Shown in pieces: positions 6,183-12,797 of a DNA stretch of 12,972 nucleotides (its first letter is position 1; each line of letters begins with the position of its first letter). The notes under the pieces were generated by a model. The model had not been told where the DNA came from and did no database searches. It worked only from the letters and a program-made list of their open reading frames with translations. The DNA comes from UBA5738 sp049641805 (GTDB taxonomy: Bacteria > Patescibacteriota > Minisyncoccia > Minisyncoccales > UBA5738): contig JBARNX010000063.1 in NCBI GenBank assembly GCA_049641805.1, forward strand, positions 1 through 12,972, given 5' to 3'. The translations under genes were made by a program, and so were the position numbers.

Positions 6183-7343
6183 ATGGAAAACGAAAAGATA
6201 AAAAATCTGGATAAGGCCGCGGAACGGATAAAATTTGCCGCCGCCGGCAAGGAAAGAATAATAATCTACGGCGATGCCGATCTTGACGGCGTGAGCGCCG
6301 CGATTATGGCCGGAGAGATCGCGAAGAATGCCGGCGGCAATGTGGCGGCCTATCACTTTCCGAATCGAGAAAAAGAAGGTTATGGGATTACGAAAACCGC
6401 GCTGGAAATTCTCGCGCCGCTCGCTCCGGCGCTTTTGATTGCGGTTGATCTGGGAATTGGCAATTTCAAAGAGGTTAAGCTTGCCCGCGAGGCCGGGTTT
6501 TCCACGCTGATTATTGATCACCATGAGATTCTGGACGGCGTGCCCGAAGCCGATATAATTGTCGATCCCAAACAGCCGGGAGACGCTTCGCCGTTCAAAT
6601 TTTATTGCGCGGCGGGATTGGTTTTCAAGCTGGCCGAGGAGCTTTTTGGCCCGGATTTTTACGGCAGTTTGCGGCAAAGCTTTGCCGAACTGGCCGCGCT
6701 GGCCACGATCGCGGATATGATGCCGCGCGAAGCCGGGAATAATGATATTATCGACGAAGGTTTGCTAACGGTAAGACAATCGTTTCGGCCCGGTTTGCGC
6801 GCGTTTTTTGAAACCGACGCGTTTTTTGAAAATGATTCGCGCAATTTCAATAACCGCTTGGCCAAAATCATTGCGGTTTTGAATGTGCGCGATATGCGCA
6901 ACGGCGCGCCCGCGGCGTTTGAATTGCTGACCACCGATTCGCTGGAAAGATCGCAAGAGTTAATAAAAGAATTTTTGGAAATCAACAAGTTGCGCCGGGC
7001 AAAGATTGACGGGGTGGTCGAGGAAATAAAAAGGCGGGTTTTCGGAACAGAATGTCCGATAATTTTTGAAGGCAGTCACGACTGGGATATGAATCTTTTG
7101 GGAACCGTGGCGTCGATTTTGAATATCGATTACAAAAAGCCGGTTTTCATCTACAAGAAACTTGATCGCGATTGCCAAGGAACGGTGCGGAGCGTCGACG
7201 CCGTTGACAGCGTGGCGCTGATGAAACAATGCAAAGATTTGCTAATAAGTTTCGGCGGACATCCCAAAGCCAGCGGTTTTCGCGTGAAAAACGAAAATCT
7301 GGAAAAATTCAAACAATGTTTGATCGACAATCTTAAGAAATGA
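6183..7343 (+). CDS. RecJ-like DHH/DHHA1 phosphoesterase (short form)
   Basis: 386 aa. DHH-superfamily metal-dependent phosphoesterase: motif I 'GDADLDG' (D31, D33, D35), motif II 'AVDLGI' (D89), motif III DHHE (112-115), and a C-terminal DHHA1 substrate-binding domain with 'SFGGHPKASGF' (H360). Full-length bacterial RecJ is about 550-580 aa. This protein retains the catalytic core and DHHA1 but has no room for the OB-fold and C-terminal domain. It could be a single-strand 5'-3' exonuclease or a nanoRNase/cyclic-dinucleotide-type phosphodiesterase. The RecJ-like 'YGDADLDGVSAAIM' start and GGH..ASGF ending favour the RecJ branch. It starts 6 bp after pgk and is probably co-transcribed with it. 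No Shine-Dalgarno is visible. Confidence 0.85.
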   Translation: MENEKIKNLDKAAERIKFAAAGKERIIIYGDADLDGVSAAIMAGEIAKNAGGNVAAYHFPNREKEGYGITKTALEILAPLAPALLIAVDLGIGNFKEVKLAREAGFSTLIIDHHEILDGVPEADIIVDPKQPGDASPFKFYCAAGLVFKLAEELFGPDFYGSLRQSFAELAALATIADMMPREAGNNDIIDEGLLTVRQSFRPGLRAFFETDAFFENDSRNFNNRLAKIIAVLNVRDMRNGAPAAFELLTTDSLERSQELIKEFLEINKLRRAKIDGVVEEIKRRVFGTECPIIFEGSHDWDMNLLGTVASILNIDYKKPVFIYKKLDRDCQGTVRSVDAVDSVALMKQCKDLLISFGGHPKASGFRVKNENLEKFKQCLIDNLKK

Positions 7344-7350
7344 TAAAATT

Positions 7351-7983
7351 ATGCTTGACCAAAAAAACAAAATAAAAATGATATCGGCCGCGATTATTCT
7401 TGTTTTGGCCGCCGCCGGAACCGGTTTTTATTTGATGTCCGGACAAAACAATTTTCAGGCGGGAGATTTCGCGGGGTGGAAAACTTACAAGAACGGCGAA
7501 TATGGATTTGAATTGAAATACCCGGCGGAATTGGCTAAAAAAGAAAAAACCGCGAATCCAAGCGACGGTACCGAGGGCGGAATCGGGTTCACGCTTTACG
7601 AAAACGCCGATCCGGCGAACGACAAAAAGGTCGAGGCAATGGTGTTTAGCGCGGGTAAATTCGTATCCAACCCGGATAAATCGGCGATTTTGGCGCCACT
7701 TGTGGAAGATGAGTGCAAGGTACCTGCCGCGGACGCTTTGAATAAAAGCATAAAATTCGCGGATAAGAATATTTCCGGCGCTAATTTCACGCGGATTGAA
7801 ACCGGGCAGGATGGAACCGCCCAAGGCGGAATGGCGAGCCACTATATCGGTTATGTCGCGAAGATCAAAGATGTTTGTTACAGGTTTGTGTTTTTTTACG
7901 CGAAAGACAGCAACGAAGGCAAACAAACCGATATTGATCTTTTTGAAAAAATAATTTCCACCGTCACCCTCGCTTTGCCGTAA
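7351..7983 (+). CDS. Membrane-anchored extracytoplasmic protein of unknown function
   Basis: 210 aa. A short basic N-terminus is followed by one hydrophobic helix (about residues 9-29), with no lipobox cysteine, so it is probably an uncleaved anchor with the rest outside the membrane. The mature part begins 'GWKTYKNGEYGFELKYPAEL', a pattern I associate with small surface-exposed domains (PsbP-like or similar beta folds) common in CPR proteins. Two cysteines (C122, C176) could form a disulfide. No catalytic motif is recognised. It begins 7 bp after the DHH gene, and the rnpB promoter follows directly after its stop. No terminator is visible at its end. Confidence 0.75.
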   Translation: MLDQKNKIKMISAAIILVLAAAGTGFYLMSGQNNFQAGDFAGWKTYKNGEYGFELKYPAELAKKEKTANPSDGTEGGIGFTLYENADPANDKKVEAMVFSAGKFVSNPDKSAILAPLVEDECKVPAADALNKSIKFADKNISGANFTRIETGQDGTAQGGMASHYIGYVAKIKDVCYRFVFFYAKDSNEGKQTDIDLFEKIISTVTLALP

Positions 7984-8004
7984 GCAAAATTTTCCGCGAT
8001 GTTC

Positions 8005-8034
8005 TTGACAGGTGTTGATTTTAATTGTTAAACT
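8005..8034 (+). promoter_or_regulatory. rnpB promoter
   Basis: A perfect -35 TTGACA (8005-8010), 18 bp spacing, and -10 TAAACT (8029-8034) preceded by TG at 8026-8027 (extended -10). The start of transcription is expected near 8041. This leaves about 60 nt of 5' leader before the RNase P P1 helix, including a small hairpin (8077-8081 with 8088-8092). Confidence 0.7.
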
Positions 8035-8099
8035 ATAGAGGTTGCGGCAAACAAGAGTTCTGAAACTAACGGGATATTCCGCGAAAACGGAACGATTGG

Positions 8100-8491
8100 A
8101 CGGAAAACCCAAGCTGGTACGCAATCGCTCCCGAAAGTTAAAATCTTTGGGAGAGGAAAGTCCGAACACCCTTCCCGAACCGCAAGGTGAGGGAAAAAAG
8201 CAGAGGGTAATTCCCTCCGACCGCGAGGTAGAGGTGCGAACAGTGACGCTCGAGCCGAAAGGCGGAAGAATCCCAAGCCGAAAGGCCGGGGATTAATCCT
8301 ATGGCGACATAGGGGTGAAACGGCTAAATCCTTGCTCGGGTGCAAGGTTAAACGCCCCGCTTTTGGCGGGGTGAAAAGTAAACCGCTTGAGGCCGCGAAG
8401 CAATTCGCGGTCCAGATAAATGATTGCTTGGTTCCGTCAAATCCGGCGGGACGACACAGAATTCGGCTTATTGCCGGCTTGGGTTTTCCGT
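8100..8491 (+). ncRNA. rnpB: RNase P RNA (catalytic RNA for tRNA 5' maturation)
   Basis: About 392 nt, bacterial A-like architecture. P1 is a 19-20 bp helix pairing 8100-8119 with 8472-8491, with two G-U pairs. P2 is GCAATC (8121-8126) with GATTGC (8422-8427). P3 is CTCCC (8128-8132) with GGGAG (8149-8153). Conserved blocks are GAGGAAAGTCC (8153-8163), 'GCGAACAGTGACG' near 8237-8249, 'GGGGTGAAACGG' near 8332, 'CCGCTTGAGG' (8383-8392), 'CAGATAAATGATTGC' (8413-8427) and ACAGAATTCGGCTTAT (8456-8471), the hallmark 3' motif. The RNA forms the catalytic core of the ribonucleoprotein that removes tRNA 5' leaders. P1 runs straight into TTTTT, so the gene seems to use its own P1 as terminator. The P15/P16 region is reduced to one hairpin (8355-8360 with 8366-8371). 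Confidence 0.95.
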
Positions 8492-8495
8492 TTTT
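8472..8495 (+). terminator. P1 3' strand plus T-tract acting as rnpB terminator
   Basis: The 3' strand of P1 (8472-8490) is immediately followed by TTTTT (8491-8495). The long-range P1 stem and this T-tract have the form of an intrinsic terminator, although its two arms are about 350 nt apart and must be brought together by the folded RNA. Confidence 0.5.
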
Positions 8496-8500
8496 GCAAT

Positions 8501-10096
8501 ATGGCTAATTATTTTTCTAACGGCGGTTTGCTGAATATGGAGAGTCGGGGGATCGCGCTTCCCGCGGTGATTTTAGCGGTTTCGGCGGTTGCCAGCCGGT
8601 TGCTGGGAGTGTTGCGCGACTGGCTGTTGGCGGCGCGGTTTGGCGCCGGACCGGATTTGGATGTGTATTTCGCGGCGTTCCGCATTCCGGATTTTATTTA
8701 CAATATTCTGGTTTTCGGCGGCATCACGGTGGCGTTTTTGCCGCTGTTTTCGGATTATTACCAAAAAGACAAGGAAAGCGCGTGGCGTTTTACAAACAAC
8801 ATCTTGAATGTTTTTTTCGGCTTGCTGGCGTTGTCGGCCGCGGTTTTTTTTGTCTTCGCACCGCAGCTTGTCGCTCTGGTGGCGCCCGGATTTTCACCGG
8901 AACAATTGAGCCAGACCGCGTTTTTGAGCCGGTTGATGTTTTTGAGTCCCGTAATTTTCGGAATCGCGTCGATATTTTCGGGAATTTTGCAATATTTCAA
9001 AAGATTTCTGGCCTACAGTTTGGCCGCGCTTTTTTACAACCTCGGAATTATCTTTGGAATAATTTTTTTGGCGCCTTCTTTGGGAATATTCGGCGTGGGC
9101 ATGGGCGTGGTCCTGGGCGCGCTTCTTTATTTGCTGGTGCAGATGTGGCCGGCGTTTGCCTGCGGATTTAAATGGAAGCCGGTTTTTGATCTGCGCGCCG
9201 ATTCGCTGAAAAATGTTTTCAAACTGATGCTGCCGCGCACTTTGGGCATCGCGGCCAACCAGATCAATCTGGTAGTGCCAGTGATTATTCTATCGGCTGG
9301 CAGCGCCGGGTCAATTTCGATTTTTAACTTAGCCAGCAATATCTTTTCCTTGCCGGTGGGGATCATCGGCGTTTCCTGGGCCACGGCCGCGTTCGCGCCG
9401 TTTTCAAAATACTTTGCCGAAGACCGGCTGGATCAATTGGCTGAAAAATTCGCGCAAACTGCGCGTCAAATTGGTTTTTTAATTATTCCGTCTGCGATTT
9501 TTATGTTTTGTTTGGCTAGACCGCTGGTCGATCTTTTGTATTATCACGGCGAGTTTACGTTTTACCACGCGGAGCATACTGCCTATGCTTTGATGGCTTT
9601 TTGTTTGGGAATCTATTTTACCGCGATCATGCCGGTGATGTTTCGTTTATTTTTTGCCATGCGCGATACCGCTTCGCCCACGTGGAGCACGGTAATCTCG
9701 GTGGCGGTTAATGTCGCGTTGAGCTTTTGGTTTGCGTCCGTTGGTTCCGGAAACAAGGTTTTGGGATTGGCGTTGATCTATAGTTTGGCCAACGCGTTGC
9801 AATTTACCATTTTATTTTTTTTGCTTTGGCGCAAGAACAAAAAGCTGGTTTTGATAAAAGAAATCGGCGTTTCTTTGGTTAAATCCATTGGCGCTGGAAT
9901 TTTGGCTGGAGTTGCGCTATCATTGACAATTGACATATTGTCGCTATCTGCGTATCCGTTATGGAATTTAATTGTTGGCGGCGTGGTTGGATCGGCGGTT
10001 TATCTGGCCATAGCTTGGTTTTTGAAATCACCCGAACTCAAAGAATTTATACCAAAAAAATGGAACACGACCAATCAAAGATCAGGAATTTCGTGA
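8501..10096 (+). CDS. murJ: Lipid II flippase MurJ (MviN family)
   Basis: 531 aa, very hydrophobic, with about 14 predicted membrane helices, as in the MurJ branch of the MOP superfamily, which flips lipid II across the cytoplasmic membrane for peptidoglycan synthesis. The N-terminal signature 'SRLLGVLRDWLLAARFGAGPDLDVYFAAFRIPDF' aligns with E. coli 'SRVLGFARDAIVARIFGAG...D'. R33, R39 and D54 correspond to E. coli R18, R24 and D39. Positions equivalent to E. coli R52 and R270 appear to be Y67 and N280. ATG 8501 is chosen because the open frame further upstream (to 8420) lies inside rnpB. ATG 8537 is an alternative that still keeps the first helix. The start is 9 bp after the rnpB P1 helix with no separate promoter seen, so read-through from rnpB is likely. 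The 3' end overlaps lepA by 37 bp. Confidence 0.92.
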   Translation: MANYFSNGGLLNMESRGIALPAVILAVSAVASRLLGVLRDWLLAARFGAGPDLDVYFAAFRIPDFIYNILVFGGITVAFLPLFSDYYQKDKESAWRFTNNILNVFFGLLALSAAVFFVFAPQLVALVAPGFSPEQLSQTAFLSRLMFLSPVIFGIASIFSGILQYFKRFLAYSLAALFYNLGIIFGIIFLAPSLGIFGVGMGVVLGALLYLLVQMWPAFACGFKWKPVFDLRADSLKNVFKLMLPRTLGIAANQINLVVPVIILSAGSAGSISIFNLASNIFSLPVGIIGVSWATAAFAPFSKYFAEDRLDQLAEKFAQTARQIGFLIIPSAIFMFCLARPLVDLLYYHGEFTFYHAEHTAYALMAFCLGIYFTAIMPVMFRLFFAMRDTASPTWSTVISVAVNVALSFWFASVGSGNKVLGLALIYSLANALQFTILFFLLWRKNKKLVLIKEIGVSLVKSIGAGILAGVALSLTIDILSLSAYPLWNLIVGGVVGSAVYLAIAWFLKSPELKEFIPKKWNTTNQRSGIS

Positions 10097-11868
10097 TCAT
10101 TTCCCATGTGGATCACGGCAAGTCGACTTTGGCCGACCGGTTTTTGGAAATAACCGGCACCATCAAAAAAGACAAGCTGGAAACACAGCATCTGGATATG
10201 ATGGATTTGGAAAAGGAGCGGGGGATAACCATCAAAATGACGCCGGTGCGGATGGAATACAAAGGATACGCGATGAATTTGATCGATACCCCCGGCCATG
10301 TTGATTTCGGCTATGAAGTGAGCCGCAGTCTGGAGGCGGTTGAAGGCGCAATTTTGTTGGTGGATGTGGCGCAGGGCATTCAGGCGCAGACTTTGGCCAA
10401 CCTTGATCTGGCGCGCAAACAGAATCTGGTGATTATTCCGGCGATCAACAAAATTGATTTGCCGTACGCCAAAGTCGATGAAGCTAAAGCCGATCTGGCC
10501 GCCCTTTTGAATTTAAAGCCGGAGGATATTTTCTCGGTGTCGGCGCGCAGCGGTTTGAATGTGGATCAATTGCTGGACGAGGTGATTAAAAAAGTGCCGG
10601 CGCCTCTCGGCGACAAGGAAAAACCCTTGCGCGCGCTGGTGTTTGATTCCAAATACGACCCTTATCAAGGGGTAATCGCGTATGTGCGCCTGATGGACGG
10701 CTGCGTGGCGTTCAACGACAAATTGCGATTGATACAAAATAAAGTTGACGGCATCGTCAAGGAAACCGGTTATTTTTTGCCGCAAATGGAGAAATCAACC
10801 GGCTTGGTTTGCGGCGAGATCGGTTATGTCGCCACGGGCGTTAAAGACCCGGAAAAGGTGCGGGTGGGGGAAACGATCACGCAGGCTTGGGCGTACAGCG
10901 AGAAGACAAAAACTTTTTTGGTCCAGCCTTTGCCGGGTTATGACGAACCCAAGCCGATGATCTTTGCTTCGGTCTATCCGGAAAACGCCGATGATTTTGA
11001 TGATTTGAAAGTGGCGCTGTCGAAATTGAAATTGAGCGACCCGTCGTTTATTTTTGAGCCGGAAATGAAAGAATTCTTGGGGCGGGGTTATCGCTGCGGT
11101 TTTTTGGGAACTTTGCACGCCGAGATCGTTTGCGAGCGGTTGTTTCGCGAATTTGATTTGGATTTGATAATTTCTTCGCCTTCGGTGGTTTATAAGATCA
11201 AGGATAACCGGGGCGACGAACAAGTAATCTATACGAGCAGCGATTGGCCCGACCAATCGGCGGTTAAGGAAGCTTCCGAGCCGTGGGTGAAGCTGGAGAT
11301 CGTCACGCCGATTGATTATCTGGGGCCGATTTCGGATATGTCCAAAGAATATAATGCCATTTATATCAATACCGATTATGTGGGCAATGAAAAATTGCTT
11401 TTGGGCTACGAGATTCCGATGCGCAAAATCGTGAGCGGATTCTATGATTCGCTCAAGGGCGTGAGCCAGGGGTACGCGTCAATGAATTATGAGCTTATCG
11501 GTTATCGGCCGGCCAATCTGGTCAAGCTGGAAATTTTGATCAACGGCGAAAAAGAAGAAGCGTTTGCCAAGATTGTTCCCGAGGAAGAAGCGATGGCCGA
11601 GGGCCGTAAGATTGCCGCCAAGCTCAAGGATAAACTGCCGTCGCAAATGTTTTCCCTGCCGATTCAGGCGGTTTTGGGCGGCAAAGTGGTGGCGCGCGAA
11701 ACTTTGGGCGCCAAGAGAAGAGATGTAACCGCGCCGCTGTACGGCGGCGATGTGACTCGGAAAAACAAATTATTGAAAAAACAAAAAGAGGGCAAGAAAA
11801 AATTGCAAGCTCGCGGCCAGGTCCATATCCCGCCCACGGTGTTTATGGATATGTTTAAAGCCGGCTAA
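10060..11868 (+). CDS. lepA: Elongation factor 4 (LepA) back-translocating GTPase
   Basis: 602 aa, the usual LepA length. Ribosome-binding translational GTPase. G1 'SHVDHGKST' (15-23, S15 where most bacteria have A), G2 in 'EKERGITIK', G3 DTPGH (76-80, with catalytic H80), G4 NKID (130-133) and G5 'SARSG'. Domain II, EF-G-like domains III and V and the LepA-specific C-terminal domain follow, ending 'KKQKEGKKKLQARGQVHIPPTVFMDMF'. The C-terminal domain distinguishes it from EF-G, and domain IV is absent as expected. ATG 10060 gives the standard N-terminus; the open frame extending upstream to 9961 lies within murJ. The 37-bp overlap with murJ in another frame suggests translational coupling. 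A terminator hairpin follows about 73 bp after the stop. Confidence 0.96.
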   Translation: MEHDQSKIRNFVIISHVDHGKSTLADRFLEITGTIKKDKLETQHLDMMDLEKERGITIKMTPVRMEYKGYAMNLIDTPGHVDFGYEVSRSLEAVEGAILLVDVAQGIQAQTLANLDLARKQNLVIIPAINKIDLPYAKVDEAKADLAALLNLKPEDIFSVSARSGLNVDQLLDEVIKKVPAPLGDKEKPLRALVFDSKYDPYQGVIAYVRLMDGCVAFNDKLRLIQNKVDGIVKETGYFLPQMEKSTGLVCGEIGYVATGVKDPEKVRVGETITQAWAYSEKTKTFLVQPLPGYDEPKPMIFASVYPENADDFDDLKVALSKLKLSDPSFIFEPEMKEFLGRGYRCGFLGTLHAEIVCERLFREFDLDLIISSPSVVYKIKDNRGDEQVIYTSSDWPDQSAVKEASEPWVKLEIVTPIDYLGPISDMSKEYNAIYINTDYVGNEKLLLGYEIPMRKIVSGFYDSLKGVSQGYASMNYELIGYRPANLVKLEILINGEKEEAFAKIVPEEEAMAEGRKIAAKLKDKLPSQMFSLPIQAVLGGKVVARETLGAKRRDVTAPLYGGDVTRKNKLLKKQKEGKKKLQARGQVHIPPTVFMDMFKAG

Positions 11869-11941
11869 ATGCCGGGACAACCAATTTCAAACTTCCAATT
11901 TCCAAAAAATTTTCAATTTTAAAATTATCAAAATTAAATCA

Positions 11942-11971
11942 AAAAACGCCAGTTTGATCTTTGGCGTTTTT
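11942..11971. terminator. Bidirectional terminator between lepA and the minus-strand mini-gene
   Basis: AAAAACGCCA (11942-11951) pairs with TGGCGTTTTT (11962-11971) over a 10-nt loop. A-rich and T-rich flanks on either side make it usable from both directions. It follows lepA on plus and lies 14 bp beyond the stop of the mini-gene on minus. The spacer 11869-11941 is AT-rich with no other recognisable feature. Confidence 0.85.
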
Positions 11972-11985
11972 CGTTTGGAAAATTT

Positions 11986-12084
11986 TTAGTAGAGCGCGAC
12001 CGCGACCAGGGACAGAACGGTACTCAAGGCCACAAAGATGATCATAACTTTCCAGACGCCCTTGACGATTTTTTTTGATTTCAT
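11986..12084 (-). CDS. 32-residue single-span membrane mini-protein
   Basis: An ATG at 12084-12082 (minus strand) opens 33 codons ending in TAA at 11988-11986. The product begins MKSKKIVKGVWKVMIIFVAL and continues as a hydrophobic stretch to a C-terminal 'AVALY': a basic N-terminus plus one membrane-spanning helix (about residues 13-31). It is framed by a promoter-like sequence (-35 TTGACT, -10 GATAAA at 12169-12141 on minus) about 50 nt upstream of its predicted leader end, and by a terminator hairpin 14 bp beyond the stop. Small proteins of this pattern are familiar to me from CPR genomes, but I know no assigned function. It is divergent to the ftsB/divIC-like gene, so a role at the envelope or divisome is possible but unproven. 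Confidence 0.65.
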   Translation of the reverse strand: MKSKKIVKGVWKVMIIFVALSTVLSLVAVALY

Positions 12085-12122
12085 ATTTGTTTGTTTTTGA
12101 GGTAAAATAACTTATTGGTTGG

Positions 12123-12193
12123 CGGATATTCAATGTATTATTTATCGGATATTTCGGGGCGTAAGTCAAGCCAAACGATGAAATCGGATATTT
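12123..12193. repeat. Three CGGATATT direct repeats in a divergent promoter region
   Basis: CGGATATT occurs at 12123-12130, 12146-12153 and 12185-12192, with the last two extended to CGGATATTT and preceded by AT. They lie between the minus-strand mini-gene and the ftsB-like gene and overlap the candidate minus-strand promoter. They could be binding sites for a regulator or remnants of AT-rich intergenic repeats; similar words occur near 4870. Confidence 0.45.
12141..12169 (-). promoter_or_regulatory. Promoter for the minus-strand mini-gene
   Basis: On the minus strand TTGACT (12169-12164) is followed after 17 bp by GATAAA (12146-12141), matching 5/6 and 4/6 consensus bases. Transcription would start near 12134, giving a leader of about 50 nt. 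One of three CGGATATT copies (12146-12154) falls between the two boxes. Confidence 0.5.
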
Positions 12194-12218
12194 GCGTTTC
12201 GAGATTTAATTTTAAATT

Positions 12219-12623
12219 ATGGCGGTTCGAATTCCAAAAATCAGGAGGAAATCTTCGCTGAAATCAAAATTCGTTTCGGCGGCGGCGGGGCTGGCCGCTT
12301 TGGCCGTGATCGCGTTTTTGGCGCTTTCGAATTGGCGCATCTACAATAGCCGCCAAGCGTTGGATGTCGAGATCGAAAAACTGCAGGAGCAGATTCAGAT
12401 TTTGGAAGAACGCCGCGCCGCGCTCAAAGCCGGTTTGAACGCCGCGCAGGGGGAAAGTTTTCAGGAAGAAAAGATGCGCGAGCAGGGTTATAAAAAACCG
12501 GGCGAAGAAGTGGTCGCGGTCTTGCAGGATGGCTCAACCGGTGCTACAAAACAAAGTGAACCCGCGTTCGGCGACAGTTTCTGGACCGATTTGTGGAAAA
12601 AAATAAGAGGCGTCAATCCTTGA
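12219..12623 (+). CDS. FtsB/DivIC-family septum formation initiator
   Basis: 134 aa. A basic N-terminal tail (residues 1-18) precedes one membrane helix (about 19-37, 'SAAAGLAALAVIAFLALS') and a coiled coil (about 45-78, 'QALDVEIEKLQEQIQILEER'). The C-terminal motif 'MREQGYKKPGEEVVAVL' corresponds to the FtsB/DivIC signature (…E.GY.KPGE.VV..). Such proteins form the FtsQ/L/B (DivIB/FtsL/DivIC) complex that recruits and activates septal peptidoglycan synthesis. The C-terminal tail after about residue 105, ending 'FWTDLWKKIRG', is not family-typical. ATG 12219 has no Shine-Dalgarno. The tRNA-Gly gene starts 4 bp after the TGA stop, so the two may share a transcript. Whether it is FtsB or DivIC cannot be told from one sequence. 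Confidence 0.85.
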   Translation: MAVRIPKIRRKSSLKSKFVSAAAGLAALAVIAFLALSNWRIYNSRQALDVEIEKLQEQIQILEERRAALKAGLNAAQGESFQEEKMREQGYKKPGEEVVAVLQDGSTGATKQSEPAFGDSFWTDLWKKIRGVNP

Positions 12624-12627
12624 AATT

Positions 12628-12701
12628 GCGAGTGTCGTACAGTGGCAGTACATGACCTTCCCAAGGTCGAGACGAGGGTTCGATTCCCTTCACTCGCTCC
12701 A
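12628..12701 (+). tRNA. tRNA-Gly, anticodon CCC, CCA encoded
   Basis: 74 nt including CCA. Acceptor stem GCGAGTG pairs with CACTCGC; D stem GTAC/GTAC with loop AGTGGCA; anticodon arm TGACC-TTCCCAA-GGTCG with CCC at 12660-12662 (reads GGG); 4-nt variable loop; T arm GAGGG-TTCGATT-CCCTT. Discriminator base T12698 is the usual one for bacterial tRNA-Gly, and CCA (12699-12701) is genome-encoded. It starts 4 bp after the ftsB/divIC-like gene. Confidence 0.95.
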
Positions 12702-12768
12702 TTAAGTAACTTTCAGCGAAAATTATATCTTTATTTTACCATGAGGAATGTGCTTTTAATTTGATTTT

Positions 12769-12777
12769 TGTTATTAT
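12769..12777 (+). promoter_or_regulatory. Possible extended -10 of the Panacea-domain gene
   Basis: TG-T-TATTAT (12769-12777) forms an extended -10 about 21 bp before the ATG at 12798. No -35 match is present at the right distance. The interval 12702-12797 holds nothing else I can recognise. Confidence 0.35.
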
Positions 12778-12797
12778 AAATGTACAGTAATCATGCT

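Noticed and set aside
8042..8345. Open frames on both strands across 8028-8345
   Set aside because: The sequence is RNase P RNA with conserved structure; the frames are incidental.
8420..8500. Upstream extension of MurJ
   Set aside because: It lies within the 3' domain of rnpB; the MurJ fold needs only the sequence from 8501.
9961..10059. Upstream extension of LepA
   Set aside because: It is out-of-frame sequence inside murJ; LepA has its normal N-terminus at 10060.
12793..12795. Alternative ATG just before the Panacea-domain gene
   Set aside because: It is in a different frame from the conserved protein; ATG 12798 gives the family pattern.
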